A stretch of 64,000 nt of DNA from Alteromonas sp. 1_MG-2023 (GCF_030547075.1 NZ_JAUOQH010000006.1:1-64000), one strand, 5' to 3'. Shown: positions 52,679-62,216, counted from the first letter of the stretch. Notes: generated from the sequence alone by a model not told the origin. Made by a program: numbers and translations.

Positions 52679-55600
52679 GATAATGTCTCCTGGCTGGCAT
52701 TCCCTTTATCTTGTGCTTTCTTAGCTTGTAGGCGAGCAGCGATGCCGCTAGTTCTAGGTTGAACCACTTGCAGTTGTCGCGATACTTTATCAATTAGGTA
52801 GCGGTTTTCAAACAAAGTAAGTACTTCCGACTCAGGGTTAGGGAACGCCCCTACTACACTAATATTATTGTTCTGACAGGCATCAAATATTTTCTTCACG
52901 TTGCTTTGGTGTAGCGTGCCTAGCTCATCAATGGGCCAGTGTACGGTTGCTTCTGCATCGCCTCGCAATAAGCGGGTAAAGGCCAGCAGGAACTTACATA
53001 AAATAAGATAAGCCATACCATGACTAGACGATTCATTTAACTGACGGTCGGTGCGAATAACTAAGTCGCTCTTGCCTTCACGTAAATGAAGTTCGATATC
53101 AAGCAACTTGCTGATGCCGCCGGTAAGTGCGGCGCGGCCTAAAATATCTAGCACACGGCGCATACTTAGCCCGTATTCTTCTTCAGGTAAGGTATTGGCA
53201 CCCTCTTCCATCCAATGTTCGTACAGCTTTCTAAATTGCTCTAGCTCGGGCCAGAATTCGAGTTCGCTAATACGAGAGCGAATCTTCACCGCTGAATCAG
53301 AAACACCATCTAGGAATAATTCACCGTCGACCTCTTGGGTTATACGACGGCTTTGCGACACAATACGCTTGTCTATATCTGCAAGTACAAAATAGTACTG
53401 TGATAAGTCGGCACCGAATATTCGGCCTTGCTCACGCAAGCCTTGTAGCTTCTGAGGCACTATCACGTTAAGAAGCTGAGACAAATGCGATACCATGCGG
53501 CGATGGTCGAAGCTCTTTACGCCGTGGGCGTTAATAGTGGCGCATTCTTCACGGGCTCGTTCCCAAGTATCAGACAGTCCCGTTCCCGCTTGTGCGGCAA
53601 TTAGCTGATCGAACCTTTCTACGTAAGCGCGAATATCACTATAAAGGGTATCCCGCTCGTGCAAGTGCCCCTGAACTTCAGAAATACGTTGGTTAATACT
53701 GACGTCGTCGTGTTTTATTTCAGTATATTCTTCAGCGGCTTGCAGAGTAAGCTTACTTAACGACTTACTTAAGGTTTGCACTTGCTCCAGCTGTTCGCTG
53801 GCAGTTTTATGTTTTGCTTCTAACAGTGCTTGCTGGTCTTGAAGCTGTTCGCGCTTCGCTTTATATTCTGTTTGCTTTTGAGCCAAACCACGCTCGGATT
53901 CCCCTAACGATTTACGGGCTTTCGCCAGTTCGTCTTGCCATACCACTTTCTGTTTAGTGAAAATGGTAGCGTACCAACGTTCGTAGTCGGCCACTTTATG
54001 GCGATGGGTTTCTGTACGGTTTATATCTTCTTTCAGCTTGTTAATTTGCTTTTTAAGCTGGCCTATTTCGTCTATATCTACACCGCGATTATTCAGCTCA
54101 TTTTCAAGCCATTTTTGCATGTCTTCGCGGTCGCGGGCGGCATTCGCTTTGGCCTGCTGCATGTCTTTATCTAGTTGCGAAATACGCCCTGTGCTATCCG
54201 CGATAAGTTGCTGCCAATGGAAACTGTGCTCAGTTTCTGACTCTCGCTGCTGATCTTTTATTTCATCGCGGCTAAGTTCATATTGAGCCTTAGCTTGCTT
54301 TTGCGCTTGAAGGTTAGCTTCTAATTTCGTTTTCGCCTTTTGCTTACGCGCCGACAGCGCTTGTTGGTATTCGCTTAATAAGCTATCGCGGTCTTGTTGT
54401 GCACGCTTACGGCTAGCCTCGGCACTTTTCACCGCGTTGTCTTTTTGGGTCATCAACAATTCAGCATTACGCACATCTTCATTGGCTTTAGCCAAGCGCG
54501 TTTCACATTCATTTTGCGCAGCAAGGGATGCCGCTTGGCGTGTTTCTGCTAATTGAAGCTGTTGCTTTAAGGCTTGTTCGGTTTGTGCGTATTCTGGGGT
54601 TTCAAGCTCTGACAGGGCTAGATTAACGCCCATTAGTGAAGTATTCACTGCCTCGTCTTGTTTACCGTCCGATTCAGCGTCTTCGGCAGCTTTAGTCACG
54701 CTTGGGTTTAAGTCGTTTCGATCTAACAATTCAGGGCGAAGTACTTTACCAATCGATAATTCCCAATCATCAACGTTAGCGCGTAAGAACTCTAATAGCG
54801 AGCCTTCACCTGGGTACAATAAACCATTGATTTTTGAAACCGCACTCTCTTCTTTTTGAAAGGCAACGCGTGCTTTATCTAGAGCGTTTGAAGCATTTTG
54901 TCTAAATTGTACGGCTTTACTGTGAGCTTGCTGAGTTTGCCTATAAGCGGCTCGAGCAGCATCTTCATTTACCGATGCTTCTTTAATAGTGGCGTCAAGT
55001 AAATCAAGTTGGGACTGTTCAAATTCGTTGTAACCCGCATTAGACAGCGATGCTTTTAATTCTGCTTCGGTAACTTTTAGTTCTCCCGATGCAGTTTGAA
55101 AATTTGCCTGTAAGGTACTTAATTGACCTGCGTAGTCATCACGAATGCGCTGAATTGCTTCGTGTTCTTGTTGGGTTTGTTCTGCTTTGTTTTCCGCCGC
55201 CTCTTGCCTTGCTGCAGAAAGGGATTCTAATGAGAGTGATAACTTATCGCCTAATTCAGCCAAACGTTTGTTATAGGCTGACTCAATATCTTGGTGCTTT
55301 TCAGTAAGTAACAAATAACGGCTATCGGCCAGTTCACGGGCGTTTTGCCATTGCGCTAAATTGGCAACGTCTTCTTTCAACTGTTCGATGTTTTGATCTT
55401 GCCATTTATCGAACTCACGCTCTACGGTATCGAGTTCACTGGTGTATTTTTCTACATCGGCACGGGCAGATGAAATAACTTGGTTTAAATGATCACGGGT
55501 ATCGTGCCATTGACTGTCGCTTTGTTTACGCTGAAAAATGTTTTCATCAAGTTCATTTTTGGTGGTATCAACCCGAGTAGATAAATGCACCTTATCAAGC

Positions 55601-56421
55601 TCAAAGCTATGTTTTAGGTTGGCTAACAATTGTTCGGTGCTACTTAACGCCATTTCGGCCTGTTCAAGCTTGCTGAACTCAGGGCGAATATTGTCGAACT
55701 GTTTAATTAACTGGCATTCTTTTATCCAGCCATCAACACGGTTGCGGCTTAAGCCCGATGTAGGCGGCGTTACCCCATCCTCTTCCAATATAGCGGCAAT
55801 CATGGCTTTGATGGTTTCCATCTTGCCTTCTTTCGAATGCACTGCTTTTGCGAGTTTTTCGATATGACGCATGTGCTTGCTTGGCTCGCACAGGCTGAAA
55901 ATTTTGGCATAGCCTAATAGTTCTCGGCCGTTACCGCTTTGGTTCAATACACCATGATCGTTTTGTACAATAGCGCGGAAGTCTTTGGTGTTCAGTAAGC
56001 TGGTTACCATCACGTTATTGCGTTTCATGGCGCGGGCAAGTTCTGCACTGCTCACGCTAACGTGTTTACCACTTTTTTGTTTAATTAGGTAATCGTCAAT
56101 ATCAAACGGCTTGCCGACTAAGCGATAATTAACACCCGTACCATTAGAACTTAAAACCGCTTGGCATAAATCGCCATCGGCGCGGGCATACTCATAAATA
56201 ATGAAACTAGATAAACGAGGTAAGTACCAACGTTCAAAACTGTCACGGGTGGCAGGTACTACACGACTAGGATATTCGCCGTAAAAAACTGGGATGAGCC
56301 GCTGCAAAGTGGTTTTACCCGATGCATTGGTACCACATATGTTGGTATGCCCATCAAGCTTCAATTCAACTACACCCGGTAAATGGGTATCGATGAGAAC
56401 AATACGTTTTAAGCCTGCCAT
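52675..56421 (-). CDS. MukB/MksB/JetC-like SMC ATPase
   Basis: A 1248-residue SMC-type ATPase and the first gene of a three-gene operon. The head has Walker A GTNASGKTT (residues about 30-38). Long coiled coils run from about 260 to 540 and 600 to 950 (Glu/Lys/Gln/Ala-rich), separated by a hinge-like globular part around 535-600 (LLYPGEGSLLEFLRANVDDWEL). The C-terminal head carries a signature-like LNESSSHGMAYLILCKFLL (about 1125) and Walker B ATVHWPIDELGTL (about 1160). The dispersed LSGGE motif is replaced by NESSSHG, as in MukB/Mks-like families rather than canonical SMC. It could condense DNA or act in plasmid or phage defence. Confidence 0.82.
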   Translation of the reverse strand: MAGLKRIVLIDTHLPGVVELKLDGHTNICGTNASGKTTLQRLIPVFYGEYPSRVVPATRDSFERWYLPRLSSFIIYEYARADGDLCQAVLSSNGTGVNYRLVGKPFDIDDYLIKQKSGKHVSVSSAELARAMKRNNVMVTSLLNTKDFRAIVQNDHGVLNQSGNGRELLGYAKIFSLCEPSKHMRHIEKLAKAVHSKEGKMETIKAMIAAILEEDGVTPPTSGLSRNRVDGWIKECQLIKQFDNIRPEFSKLEQAEMALSSTEQLLANLKHSFELDKVHLSTRVDTTKNELDENIFQRKQSDSQWHDTRDHLNQVISSARADVEKYTSELDTVEREFDKWQDQNIEQLKEDVANLAQWQNARELADSRYLLLTEKHQDIESAYNKRLAELGDKLSLSLESLSAARQEAAENKAEQTQQEHEAIQRIRDDYAGQLSTLQANFQTASGELKVTEAELKASLSNAGYNEFEQSQLDLLDATIKEASVNEDAARAAYRQTQQAHSKAVQFRQNASNALDKARVAFQKEESAVSKINGLLYPGEGSLLEFLRANVDDWELSIGKVLRPELLDRNDLNPSVTKAAEDAESDGKQDEAVNTSLMGVNLALSELETPEYAQTEQALKQQLQLAETRQAASLAAQNECETRLAKANEDVRNAELLMTQKDNAVKSAEASRKRAQQDRDSLLSEYQQALSARKQKAKTKLEANLQAQKQAKAQYELSRDEIKDQQRESETEHSFHWQQLIADSTGRISQLDKDMQQAKANAARDREDMQKWLENELNNRGVDIDEIGQLKKQINKLKEDINRTETHRHKVADYERWYATIFTKQKVVWQDELAKARKSLGESERGLAQKQTEYKAKREQLQDQQALLEAKHKTASEQLEQVQTLSKSLSKLTLQAAEEYTEIKHDDVSINQRISEVQGHLHERDTLYSDIRAYVERFDQLIAAQAGTGLSDTWERAREECATINAHGVKSFDHRRMVSHLSQLLNVIVPQKLQGLREQGRIFGADLSQYYFVLADIDKRIVSQSRRITQEVDGELFLDGVSDSAVKIRSRISELEFWPELEQFRKLYEHWMEEGANTLPEEEYGLSMRRVLDILGRAALTGGISKLLDIELHLREGKSDLVIRTDRQLNESSSHGMAYLILCKFLLAFTRLLRGDAEATVHWPIDELGTLHQSNVKKIFDACQNNNISVVGAFPNPESEVLTLFENRYLIDKVSRQLQVVQPRTSGIAARLQAKKAQDKGNASQETLS

Positions 56422-56741
56422 TAACTATCCTATTTTTTTGAGTCTTTGCATGTAGCCTAAGTAAGCTACCACCACGTTAATTAACCGTCGTTTTCTTTCC
56501 ATGCTTAACAAAGTAATTTGCTTTTGGGCACACTTGTTAAATGGTTAATTAGCCGGTCAGTGTATTATGAATTGGATGATTTGCACAGATGGGAAAAGGG
56601 TTTGTGGTGGGACAAAGTTAATGATTGCTGTTTTTTTATTCAATGGTTGCCACAATATCGACATCACCTTTATTTAATAGGCTATCGCTGACAGAAAGTG
56701 AGGTTTAAACACCTAGAATTCTCTGTTGCCTCATTGCTCTA
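56422..56741. other. Intergenic region upstream of the SMC operon
   Basis: The 320 bp holds the presumed promoter of the minus-strand SMC operon. I see two related inverted motifs, GTTAATTAAC (56474-56483) and GGTTAATTAGCC (near 56540), and a small GTAGC/GCTAC hairpin (about 56452-56469). The paired TTAATTA motifs could be operator halves. No gene or clear -10/-35 consensus is supported. Confidence 0.35.
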
Positions 56742-57152
56742 TTATCCTAGAACTTTAGCACTTTCAGCGATAAATCCATGTTCAGCCAACCAGCTAAACC
56801 CTTCAGATGCCGATTCAAAGTGGCGGGTTAAACCTTTCTGCTCTTCTAAATCAATCATGCGATCAAGTTGGTAGGTTTTTAGCGCGTTATCTTTATATAC
56901 TCTCGCGGTGTGAGTCATATTATGAGCCTCCGCCCACACCAACATTGCATTGACCACGGGTTCAGCATCTGGTGTTGATAACGCCCACTCATCAAAATAG
57001 ACTAAATGCGCCCAAGGAGCATGACTTAGCATTCTGCCTATATTTTTAAAATCATTACTGAAACTTTCAGTAATGATTGCGTCCCATGCACCTTTTACAT
57101 GGATGATGACAATATTATTGTCTCGCCTAATAACGTAATTTTTGTTCTTCAT
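56742..57152 (-). CDS. Hypothetical protein, possible STAS/SpoIIAA-like fold
   Basis: A 136-residue soluble protein that I do not recognise. The alternation of strands and helices (NIVIIHVKGAWDAIITESFSND, WAHLVYFDEWALSTPDAEPVV, NMTHTARVYKDNALKTYQLD) resembles SpoIIAA/STAS-type folds, but the phosphorylatable Ser motif of anti-sigma antagonists is absent. There is a ribosome binding site GATGAAG. It lies upstream of the SMC operon on the same strand with a 320-bp gap, so a functional link is not shown. Confidence 0.6.
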   Translation of the reverse strand: MKNKNYVIRRDNNIVIIHVKGAWDAIITESFSNDFKNIGRMLSHAPWAHLVYFDEWALSTPDAEPVVNAMLVWAEAHNMTHTARVYKDNALKTYQLDRMIDLEEQKGLTRHFESASEGFSWLAEHGFIAESAKVLG

Positions 57153-57276
57153 CTTAACTAAGCACTCGCTCGTTTTATCAGAAGCTTTATTTAAGTATAG
57201 AAGATGGTTAACAAAATGCTTGAGCTTTCACTCAACTTACCCGTAGCGGACTCGTTTTCCCACAATATGAAGGCAC

Positions 57277-57306
57277 AAAAAAAGGAGCTATTAACTAGCC
57301 CCTTTT
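57277..57306 (-). terminator. Terminator of the propeller lipoprotein gene
   Basis: On the minus strand AAAAGGGGCTA, loop GTTAA, TAGCTCCTTTT (one mismatch in an 11-bp stem), followed by more T. It lies 132 bp after the lipoprotein stop. The 80-codon plus-strand frame across it (57204-57446) is judged spurious. Confidence 0.7.
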
Positions 57307-57437
57307 CGCTTCAGATTAGCACTTCAACAGAGCACTTCAATTTAGTGCGTCAATTTAGCACCTTTGATGCTTCAAAACAGGAATCACTCAGTTGCCGCTT
57401 TCCCTACCTTCGCATTATTATTGACTGCGTAGCGCCA

Positions 57438-59498
57438 TTAATTTAGTAAAACAGATACCGATTCAGGTGCAGTAAATGAAACACTGTAGCTAGGCGCCAT
57501 ATCACCCGATGCCTGATTTAGAATATTATCGAAACGCAATACAGCACTATTCGATTTTTCAGCCACATACACATGACCGTTACTTAACATCAAATCGACA
57601 GGGTTGCCTAACATGCTCAACGGGCCAGAGATAGAAACCGACATATCCGTTAAGCCACTTGCGTTTTTAGCACCTGGAATAACATAAAGCTTTCCATCGG
57701 TGGCATCTGCTGCACTACCCACATCAGAAATGACCAATGCGTCGCTTTGTGCATCGTAATCGATACCATGAATATTCGTAGGCGCGGCAACAGCTGTTCC
57801 CGACATTGCGGGCGTAATTAATCGGTCTTCACCGTCAATAGTGTCCATACCGCTATTAAGTTTACGCACCACATCTTCAAATACCGCGACTGTACCGTTA
57901 GTCAGCGCTAAGAATGCTTGGTCTGTTGCTGCATCATAATCAACATCCCACGGGCTAGCGCCGTTAGATGCCGTTAGCGTAAGTAACGGAGCAACATTAC
58001 CTGCAGCACACGTCGAGAAAATGCGAACACCTGGTGAGCTGGCATCTATATCGGCAACAAATATAAGGTTATCGTCTGATGAAACATCAATACCTTTAGG
58101 CGCAATAAGTCCCGTGCTATCACCGCTAATTTCATGGTCGTACGACGTATTATACATGCCTTCATCACGGGTAGATTTAAGACGGTTTACTACCAATATG
58201 CCACCTGTACTGGTTGTTGTATCATCAAAAGTAATGTACCCGTCGCCAACTGCGGTATAAGTTGCGCTCTCAATACTAATAGTGCTATCGAAGCTAGCTA
58301 ATTCACTGCTTAATGTGGCGCTATACTGCGTAACACCGCCAGTGGTATCGCCAGCTGTTCCAGGGTTACTGGTTACACTAAGCCCCTTGATGGGCATGGT
58401 AGATAGACCATTGTCAGACGCACCCATTTGCATTTCAACATCTGTTAATTCGGCAATTGATTCAGGCTTACTGGTAGAGGTAACCAGGTCAGGAGCTATG
58501 TCGCCACTCTCACCACTAAATATGTTGGTAAAAACAAGAATAGCGTCATTCGATTTTTCGGCCACGCGCAGGGTAGAACCGGTAAGCGCAATATCAACGG
58601 GATTACCTAACACCGTTGATGCACCGCCAATAGTTCTGGTAGGTACGGTAGCACCATCAGCAGTGGCTGCACTGGTCAGCACAAATAGTTGACCATCGTC
58701 AGCTACGGCAGCATCACCAACATCTGATACCACTAATCTGTCTGACATAGGCTCGTAAACAATACCGTGAGCGTTGACAGAGATTTGGTTTCCGTCGCTA
58801 TCTGAAGGCACGATGGTACGCGTCACTGTTGGGGCAAACTCAGAGGCTATCACATCATCGTATACCGCAATGGTGCCATCGGTTAATGCCACGAATAACC
58901 TGTCAGCGTCTTCATCAAATGCCACATCCCAAGGTTGTGCTGCGGTTACAATTTCCGCGACTGGAGCCACATCGCCAGCAGCTTGGCTACCAAAAATACT
59001 GATGCGCATACCTGTAAAGTCGGCAGCAAAGATAATGCCTGCGTCATTAGCAACTGCAATTCCTTTCGGGTTAGTTAGCCCCGTATTGGCACCACTAATT
59101 TCTGTGTCAGCATCAGCTGAATACATGCCAGAGGTGCTGCTTGATAATGAACATAAAGTACGTAACAAGGGCGTGTCGCTGTCTCCTGCTTGTACTAAGC
59201 TGCCTGTTTGGGTGAAAACGACACCTTCATTAGCGCCTGTGGTTAGCGTTTCAAGCGTGTTCGCGTTTTGATCAACAAGACTTACGGTGCCACTATTGCT
59301 CTCACCATTATTGGCAATAAGAAATTGGCCTTGAGGCAAGCCTGGTGCGCCGTTACTTCCGTCTGCGCCATCCATACCAGCAGCGCCGTCTATACCATCT
59401 TTTCCGTCGTCGCCATTACAACCAGATAACAGCATGGCCACCGCCACAGAAATAGCCGTTAATTTAAGTGTGTTTGATGTTGTATTTACCATTTTCAT
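57438..59498 (-). CDS. Lipoprotein with collagen-like stub and duplicated beta-propeller
   Basis: A 686-residue secreted lipoprotein. Lipobox LLSGC (Cys near residue 27) is followed by a short collagen-like Gly-X-Y run (GKDGIDGAAGMDGADGS..., about 32-55). The rest is YncE/NHL-type propeller sequence present twice: GLTNPKGIAVANDAGIIFAAD ... AQPWDVAFDEDADRLFVALTDG in the first half and GLIAPKGIDVSSDDNLIFVAD ... ASPWDVDYDAATDQAFLALTNG in the second. The ATG at 59498 has GGAG 9 nt upstream; an ATG at 59513 is also in frame but lacks a good site. The ligand is unknown; a surface-exposed binding role is likely. Confidence 0.8.
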   Translation of the reverse strand: MKMVNTTSNTLKLTAISVAVAMLLSGCNGDDGKDGIDGAAGMDGADGSNGAPGLPQGQFLIANNGESNSGTVSLVDQNANTLETLTTGANEGVVFTQTGSLVQAGDSDTPLLRTLCSLSSSTSGMYSADADTEISGANTGLTNPKGIAVANDAGIIFAADFTGMRISIFGSQAAGDVAPVAEIVTAAQPWDVAFDEDADRLFVALTDGTIAVYDDVIASEFAPTVTRTIVPSDSDGNQISVNAHGIVYEPMSDRLVVSDVGDAAVADDGQLFVLTSAATADGATVPTRTIGGASTVLGNPVDIALTGSTLRVAEKSNDAILVFTNIFSGESGDIAPDLVTSTSKPESIAELTDVEMQMGASDNGLSTMPIKGLSVTSNPGTAGDTTGGVTQYSATLSSELASFDSTISIESATYTAVGDGYITFDDTTTSTGGILVVNRLKSTRDEGMYNTSYDHEISGDSTGLIAPKGIDVSSDDNLIFVADIDASSPGVRIFSTCAAGNVAPLLTLTASNGASPWDVDYDAATDQAFLALTNGTVAVFEDVVRKLNSGMDTIDGEDRLITPAMSGTAVAAPTNIHGIDYDAQSDALVISDVGSAADATDGKLYVIPGAKNASGLTDMSVSISGPLSMLGNPVDLMLSNGHVYVAEKSNSAVLRFDNILNQASGDMAPSYSVSFTAPESVSVLLN

Positions 59499-59611
59499 GC
59501 AGTGTAACTCCATTATACGTGCTCTCAGATTAAGTAGACGCGTGAAACTGCTAACGCCCTGTCACTTAAACCAAACGACTCGCACATAGAATTAGATGCA
59601 AGAAAATAAAA

Positions 59612-59639
59612 AAAGCCTCATTTAGTCAAATGAGGCTTT
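59612..59639 (-). terminator. Intrinsic terminator of ffh
   Basis: AAAGCCTCATTT (59612-59623), loop AGTC, AAATGAGGCTTT (59628-59639): a perfect 12-bp stem. On the minus strand it is followed by a T-run (plus-strand A residues 59606-59611), 29 bp after the ffh stop. Confidence 0.9.
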
Positions 59640-59668
59640 CAATTTAATCAATAATCAACTTCTAAAGG

Positions 59669-61102
59669 CTATCTTGGGGGGAACATACCGCCACCGCCGC
59701 CGAAACCACCAGGGCCTCCGCCGCCACCGCCAAAACCACCTGGACCGCCCGGCCCACCTGGAGGCATCATACCTTTCATCTGGCGCATCATTTTCTTCAT
59801 GCCGCCGCCAGACATTTTCTTCATCATCTTTTGCATTTGGGTAAACTGCTTAAGTAAACGGTTTACATCTTGAATCTGGGTACCAGAACCTGCAGCAATA
59901 CGGCGCTTACGAGAGCCTTTAATCATATCGGGACGAGAACGTTCCGCTGGCGTCATCGAATTAATGATGGCTTCCATTTGATTAAACTGCTTGTCATTGG
60001 CCTGCTCTTTGATTTTTTCAGACATACCACCCATACCCGGCAGTTTGTCCATCATTCCCATCATGCCGCCCATGTTCTTCATTTGCTCAAGCTGATCTTT
60101 AAAATCTTGAAGATCAAAGCCTTTACCTTTTTGAACTTTCTTGGCTAGTTGTTCCGCTTTGTTGCGGTCAACTTTACGCTCTACTTCTTCAATTAAGCTG
60201 AGTACGTCACCCATGCCTAAAATACGTGAAGCAATACGCTCTGGGTGGAATGGCTCTAACGCATCCACTTTCTCGCCCATACCGATAAACTTAATAGGTT
60301 TACCCGTAATATGACGTACTGAAAGGGCTGCACCGCCTCGCGCATCACCATCGGCCTTCGTTAAGATAACACCGGTTAAAGGTAATGCATCGTTAAAGGC
60401 TTTTGCTGTATTTGCCGCATCTTGACCTGTCATGGCATCAACCACGAACAAGGTTTCAATTGGCTTCACGGCGGCGTGTAAGTCTTTAATCTCGTCCATC
60501 ATGTCATTATCGACATGTAAACGACCTGCGGTATCAACTAGCAGTACATCGAAAAAGTTTTTCTTCGCTTCATCAATGGCGCCTTCAACAATGTGAATTG
60601 GCGTTTGCAAAATAGTTGATGGGTGAAAAGCAACGTTCACTTCGCTAGCAAGGGTTTCCAACTGTTTGATCGCCGCTGGGCGATAAACGTCGGCACTCAC
60701 TACCATGACTTTTTTCTTTTCACGTTCTGTTAAGTATTTAGCCAACTTAGCCACAGAGGTGGTTTTACCCGCCCCTTGCAGGCCGGCCATTAGAATAACT
60801 GCCGGAGGCTGGGTAGCAAGGTTTAGCTTTTCATTCGCTTCACCCATCACCGCTTCTAGCTCAGACTGAACAATCTTAATAAAGATTTGGCCAGGCTTAA
60901 GGCTCTTGGTGACTTCAGTCCCTACCGCACGTTCTTTAACTTGTGCAACGAAGGATTTAATAACGGGTAACGCAACATCAGCTTCAAGAAGGGCCATACG
61001 CACTTCACGAAGGGTTTCTTTGATGTTGTCTTCTGTAAGACGCCCCTTACCACTGACATTTCGTAATGTCTGGCCTAAGCGTTCTGATAAATTTTCAAAC
61101 AT
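59669..61102 (-). CDS. ffh: Signal recognition particle protein Ffh
   Basis: GTPase that binds 4.5S RNA and targets nascent membrane proteins. The 477 residues are arranged as an N-domain (MFENLSERLGQTLRNVSGKG), a G-domain with G1 GLQGAGKTTSVAKLA (about 108-122), G3 DTAGRLHVD, G4 TKADGDARGG, and a methionine-rich M-domain (about 330-440, MKNMGGMMGMMDKLPG and SRKRRIAAGSG for RNA binding). A Gly/Pro/Phe-rich tail of about 30 residues (GGPGGFGGGG repeated) follows the usual MKGMMPPG end. It is divergent from the CcsA-like gene. Confidence 0.97.
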   Translation of the reverse strand: MFENLSERLGQTLRNVSGKGRLTEDNIKETLREVRMALLEADVALPVIKSFVAQVKERAVGTEVTKSLKPGQIFIKIVQSELEAVMGEANEKLNLATQPPAVILMAGLQGAGKTTSVAKLAKYLTEREKKKVMVVSADVYRPAAIKQLETLASEVNVAFHPSTILQTPIHIVEGAIDEAKKNFFDVLLVDTAGRLHVDNDMMDEIKDLHAAVKPIETLFVVDAMTGQDAANTAKAFNDALPLTGVILTKADGDARGGAALSVRHITGKPIKFIGMGEKVDALEPFHPERIASRILGMGDVLSLIEEVERKVDRNKAEQLAKKVQKGKGFDLQDFKDQLEQMKNMGGMMGMMDKLPGMGGMSEKIKEQANDKQFNQMEAIINSMTPAERSRPDMIKGSRKRRIAAGSGTQIQDVNRLLKQFTQMQKMMKKMSGGGMKKMMRQMKGMMPPGGPGGPGGFGGGGGGPGGFGGGGGMFPPR

Positions 61103-61424
61103 AGTATGAAACTTCTATTTATTTCAGACGTAATGCGCCTATTGTAACGTAAAAGGGCGACTTAACGTACCGTCAAATGAAGGAAATTTCTTTCCCTAAA
61201 ATACCGCTCAAGCATGTAAGCGTGCTGTGAGCCATCATTAAACTAATTCTGACTGTGATTGTCTCATCTCATAAGCTTGCATGCGAGGGAATTAAACGAA
61301 CTCTATTGCCCCAATACATGGTACTTGCATAAAGAAAAACAAGGAGATGGTTGAATTTCAGCCCAACTTCCAGTATCAATACCGCCAGTATTGGTGATAA
61401 ACACCATTTTTGACAGGAAATATC
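61103..61424. other. Divergent intergenic region ffh / ccsA-like
   Basis: The 322 bp should contain promoters for both genes. Near the right end are a CAATAC/GTATTG hairpin (61377-61393) and an adjacent GGTG/CACC inverted repeat. A 16-codon frame starts at 61347 directly abutting an AAGGAG sequence; that spacing is too short for normal initiation and I do not call it a gene. No other feature is visible. Confidence 0.4.
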
Positions 61425-62216
61425 ATGAACACCGCTTTCGCCATTGCCGCCTCCGCGCTTTATGCTATGGCCGCCATTGTTTTACTTGGCAAGTTTGTAC
61501 ATCAAGAAGGTCCCAATAAACGCTTAGGCTTAGGCATTGCTAGCTTGGGTGTTATTGCACATATTGCCTTTCTGCTAAACGTTATCATGGTAGCCCCAGG
61601 GCAAGACATGAGCATTACCAACGTGCTTTCTCTAGTCGCCTGGATAATTACTACCTCCATGCTTATTTTTGCTCGCGCTATTCCTAACCTTATATTACTT
61701 CCGGTGGTGTTCGGGTTTGCGAGTTTGACGGTATTAGCTTCGCGGTTTATTCCTGTGTCTTATATCATGCATATTGAGTTGCAGCCTGGTTTAGTGGTGC
61801 ATATTAGCTTGTCTTTATTCGCTTATTGCACACTTGTTATTGCCTTCCTTTATGCCCTTCAAATGTCTTACATCACTTACCGGTTGAAGCAAAAAGGGGC
61901 TGCGCTTTTACATTCTTCATTACCCCCTCTTATGCTAGTAGAAGGCATATTGTTCAAGCTGTTGTTAGCAGGTACCTGCTTATTGTCTGTTTCACTTCTT
62001 AGCGGTTTTGTGTTCTTAGACGATATGTTCAATAAAACCTATGCCCACAAAACGGTGCTCTCAAGCGCGGCATTGGTGGTGTACTTGATACTATTGGTAG
62101 GTCAAAAACTACGAGGATGGCGAGGAAGACAAGTGATCTTTATGACAGTACTAGGTGTTATACTGCTATCCCTTGCCTATTTTGGCAGCAAATTAGTTCG
62201 AGAAATTTTGCTATAA
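61425..62216 (+). CDS. CcsA/YpjD-like inner-membrane protein
   Basis: A 263-residue protein with about eight transmembrane helices, of the cytochrome c assembly (CcsA/CcmC) superfamily, YpjD-like branch. A late family segment LVEGILFKLLLAGTCLLSVSLLSGFVF (in pieces) and VVHISLSLFAYCTL with a conserved His are visible. The classical WWD heme motif is not present. I start at the ATG at 61425 with AGGA 7 nt upstream rather than a TTG at 61410. It lies between ffh and a CorB-type gene, an order shared with other gammaproteobacteria. The function is uncharacterised. Confidence 0.82.
   Translation: MNTAFAIAASALYAMAAIVLLGKFVHQEGPNKRLGLGIASLGVIAHIAFLLNVIMVAPGQDMSITNVLSLVAWIITTSMLIFARAIPNLILLPVVFGFASLTVLASRFIPVSYIMHIELQPGLVVHISLSLFAYCTLVIAFLYALQMSYITYRLKQKGAALLHSSLPPLMLVEGILFKLLLAGTCLLSVSLLSGFVFLDDMFNKTYAHKTVLSSAALVVYLILLVGQKLRGWRGRQVIFMTVLGVILLSLAYFGSKLVREILL

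Noticed and set aside
57204..57446. 80-codon plus-strand frame between the orphan gene and the lipoprotein
   Set aside because: It runs straight through an intrinsic terminator, and its composition does not look coding.
61347..61397. 16-codon frame rich in Gln and aromatic residues before the CcsA-like gene
   Set aside because: AAGGAG abuts the ATG with no spacing, there is no terminator or attenuator after it, and no amino-acid biosynthesis gene follows.
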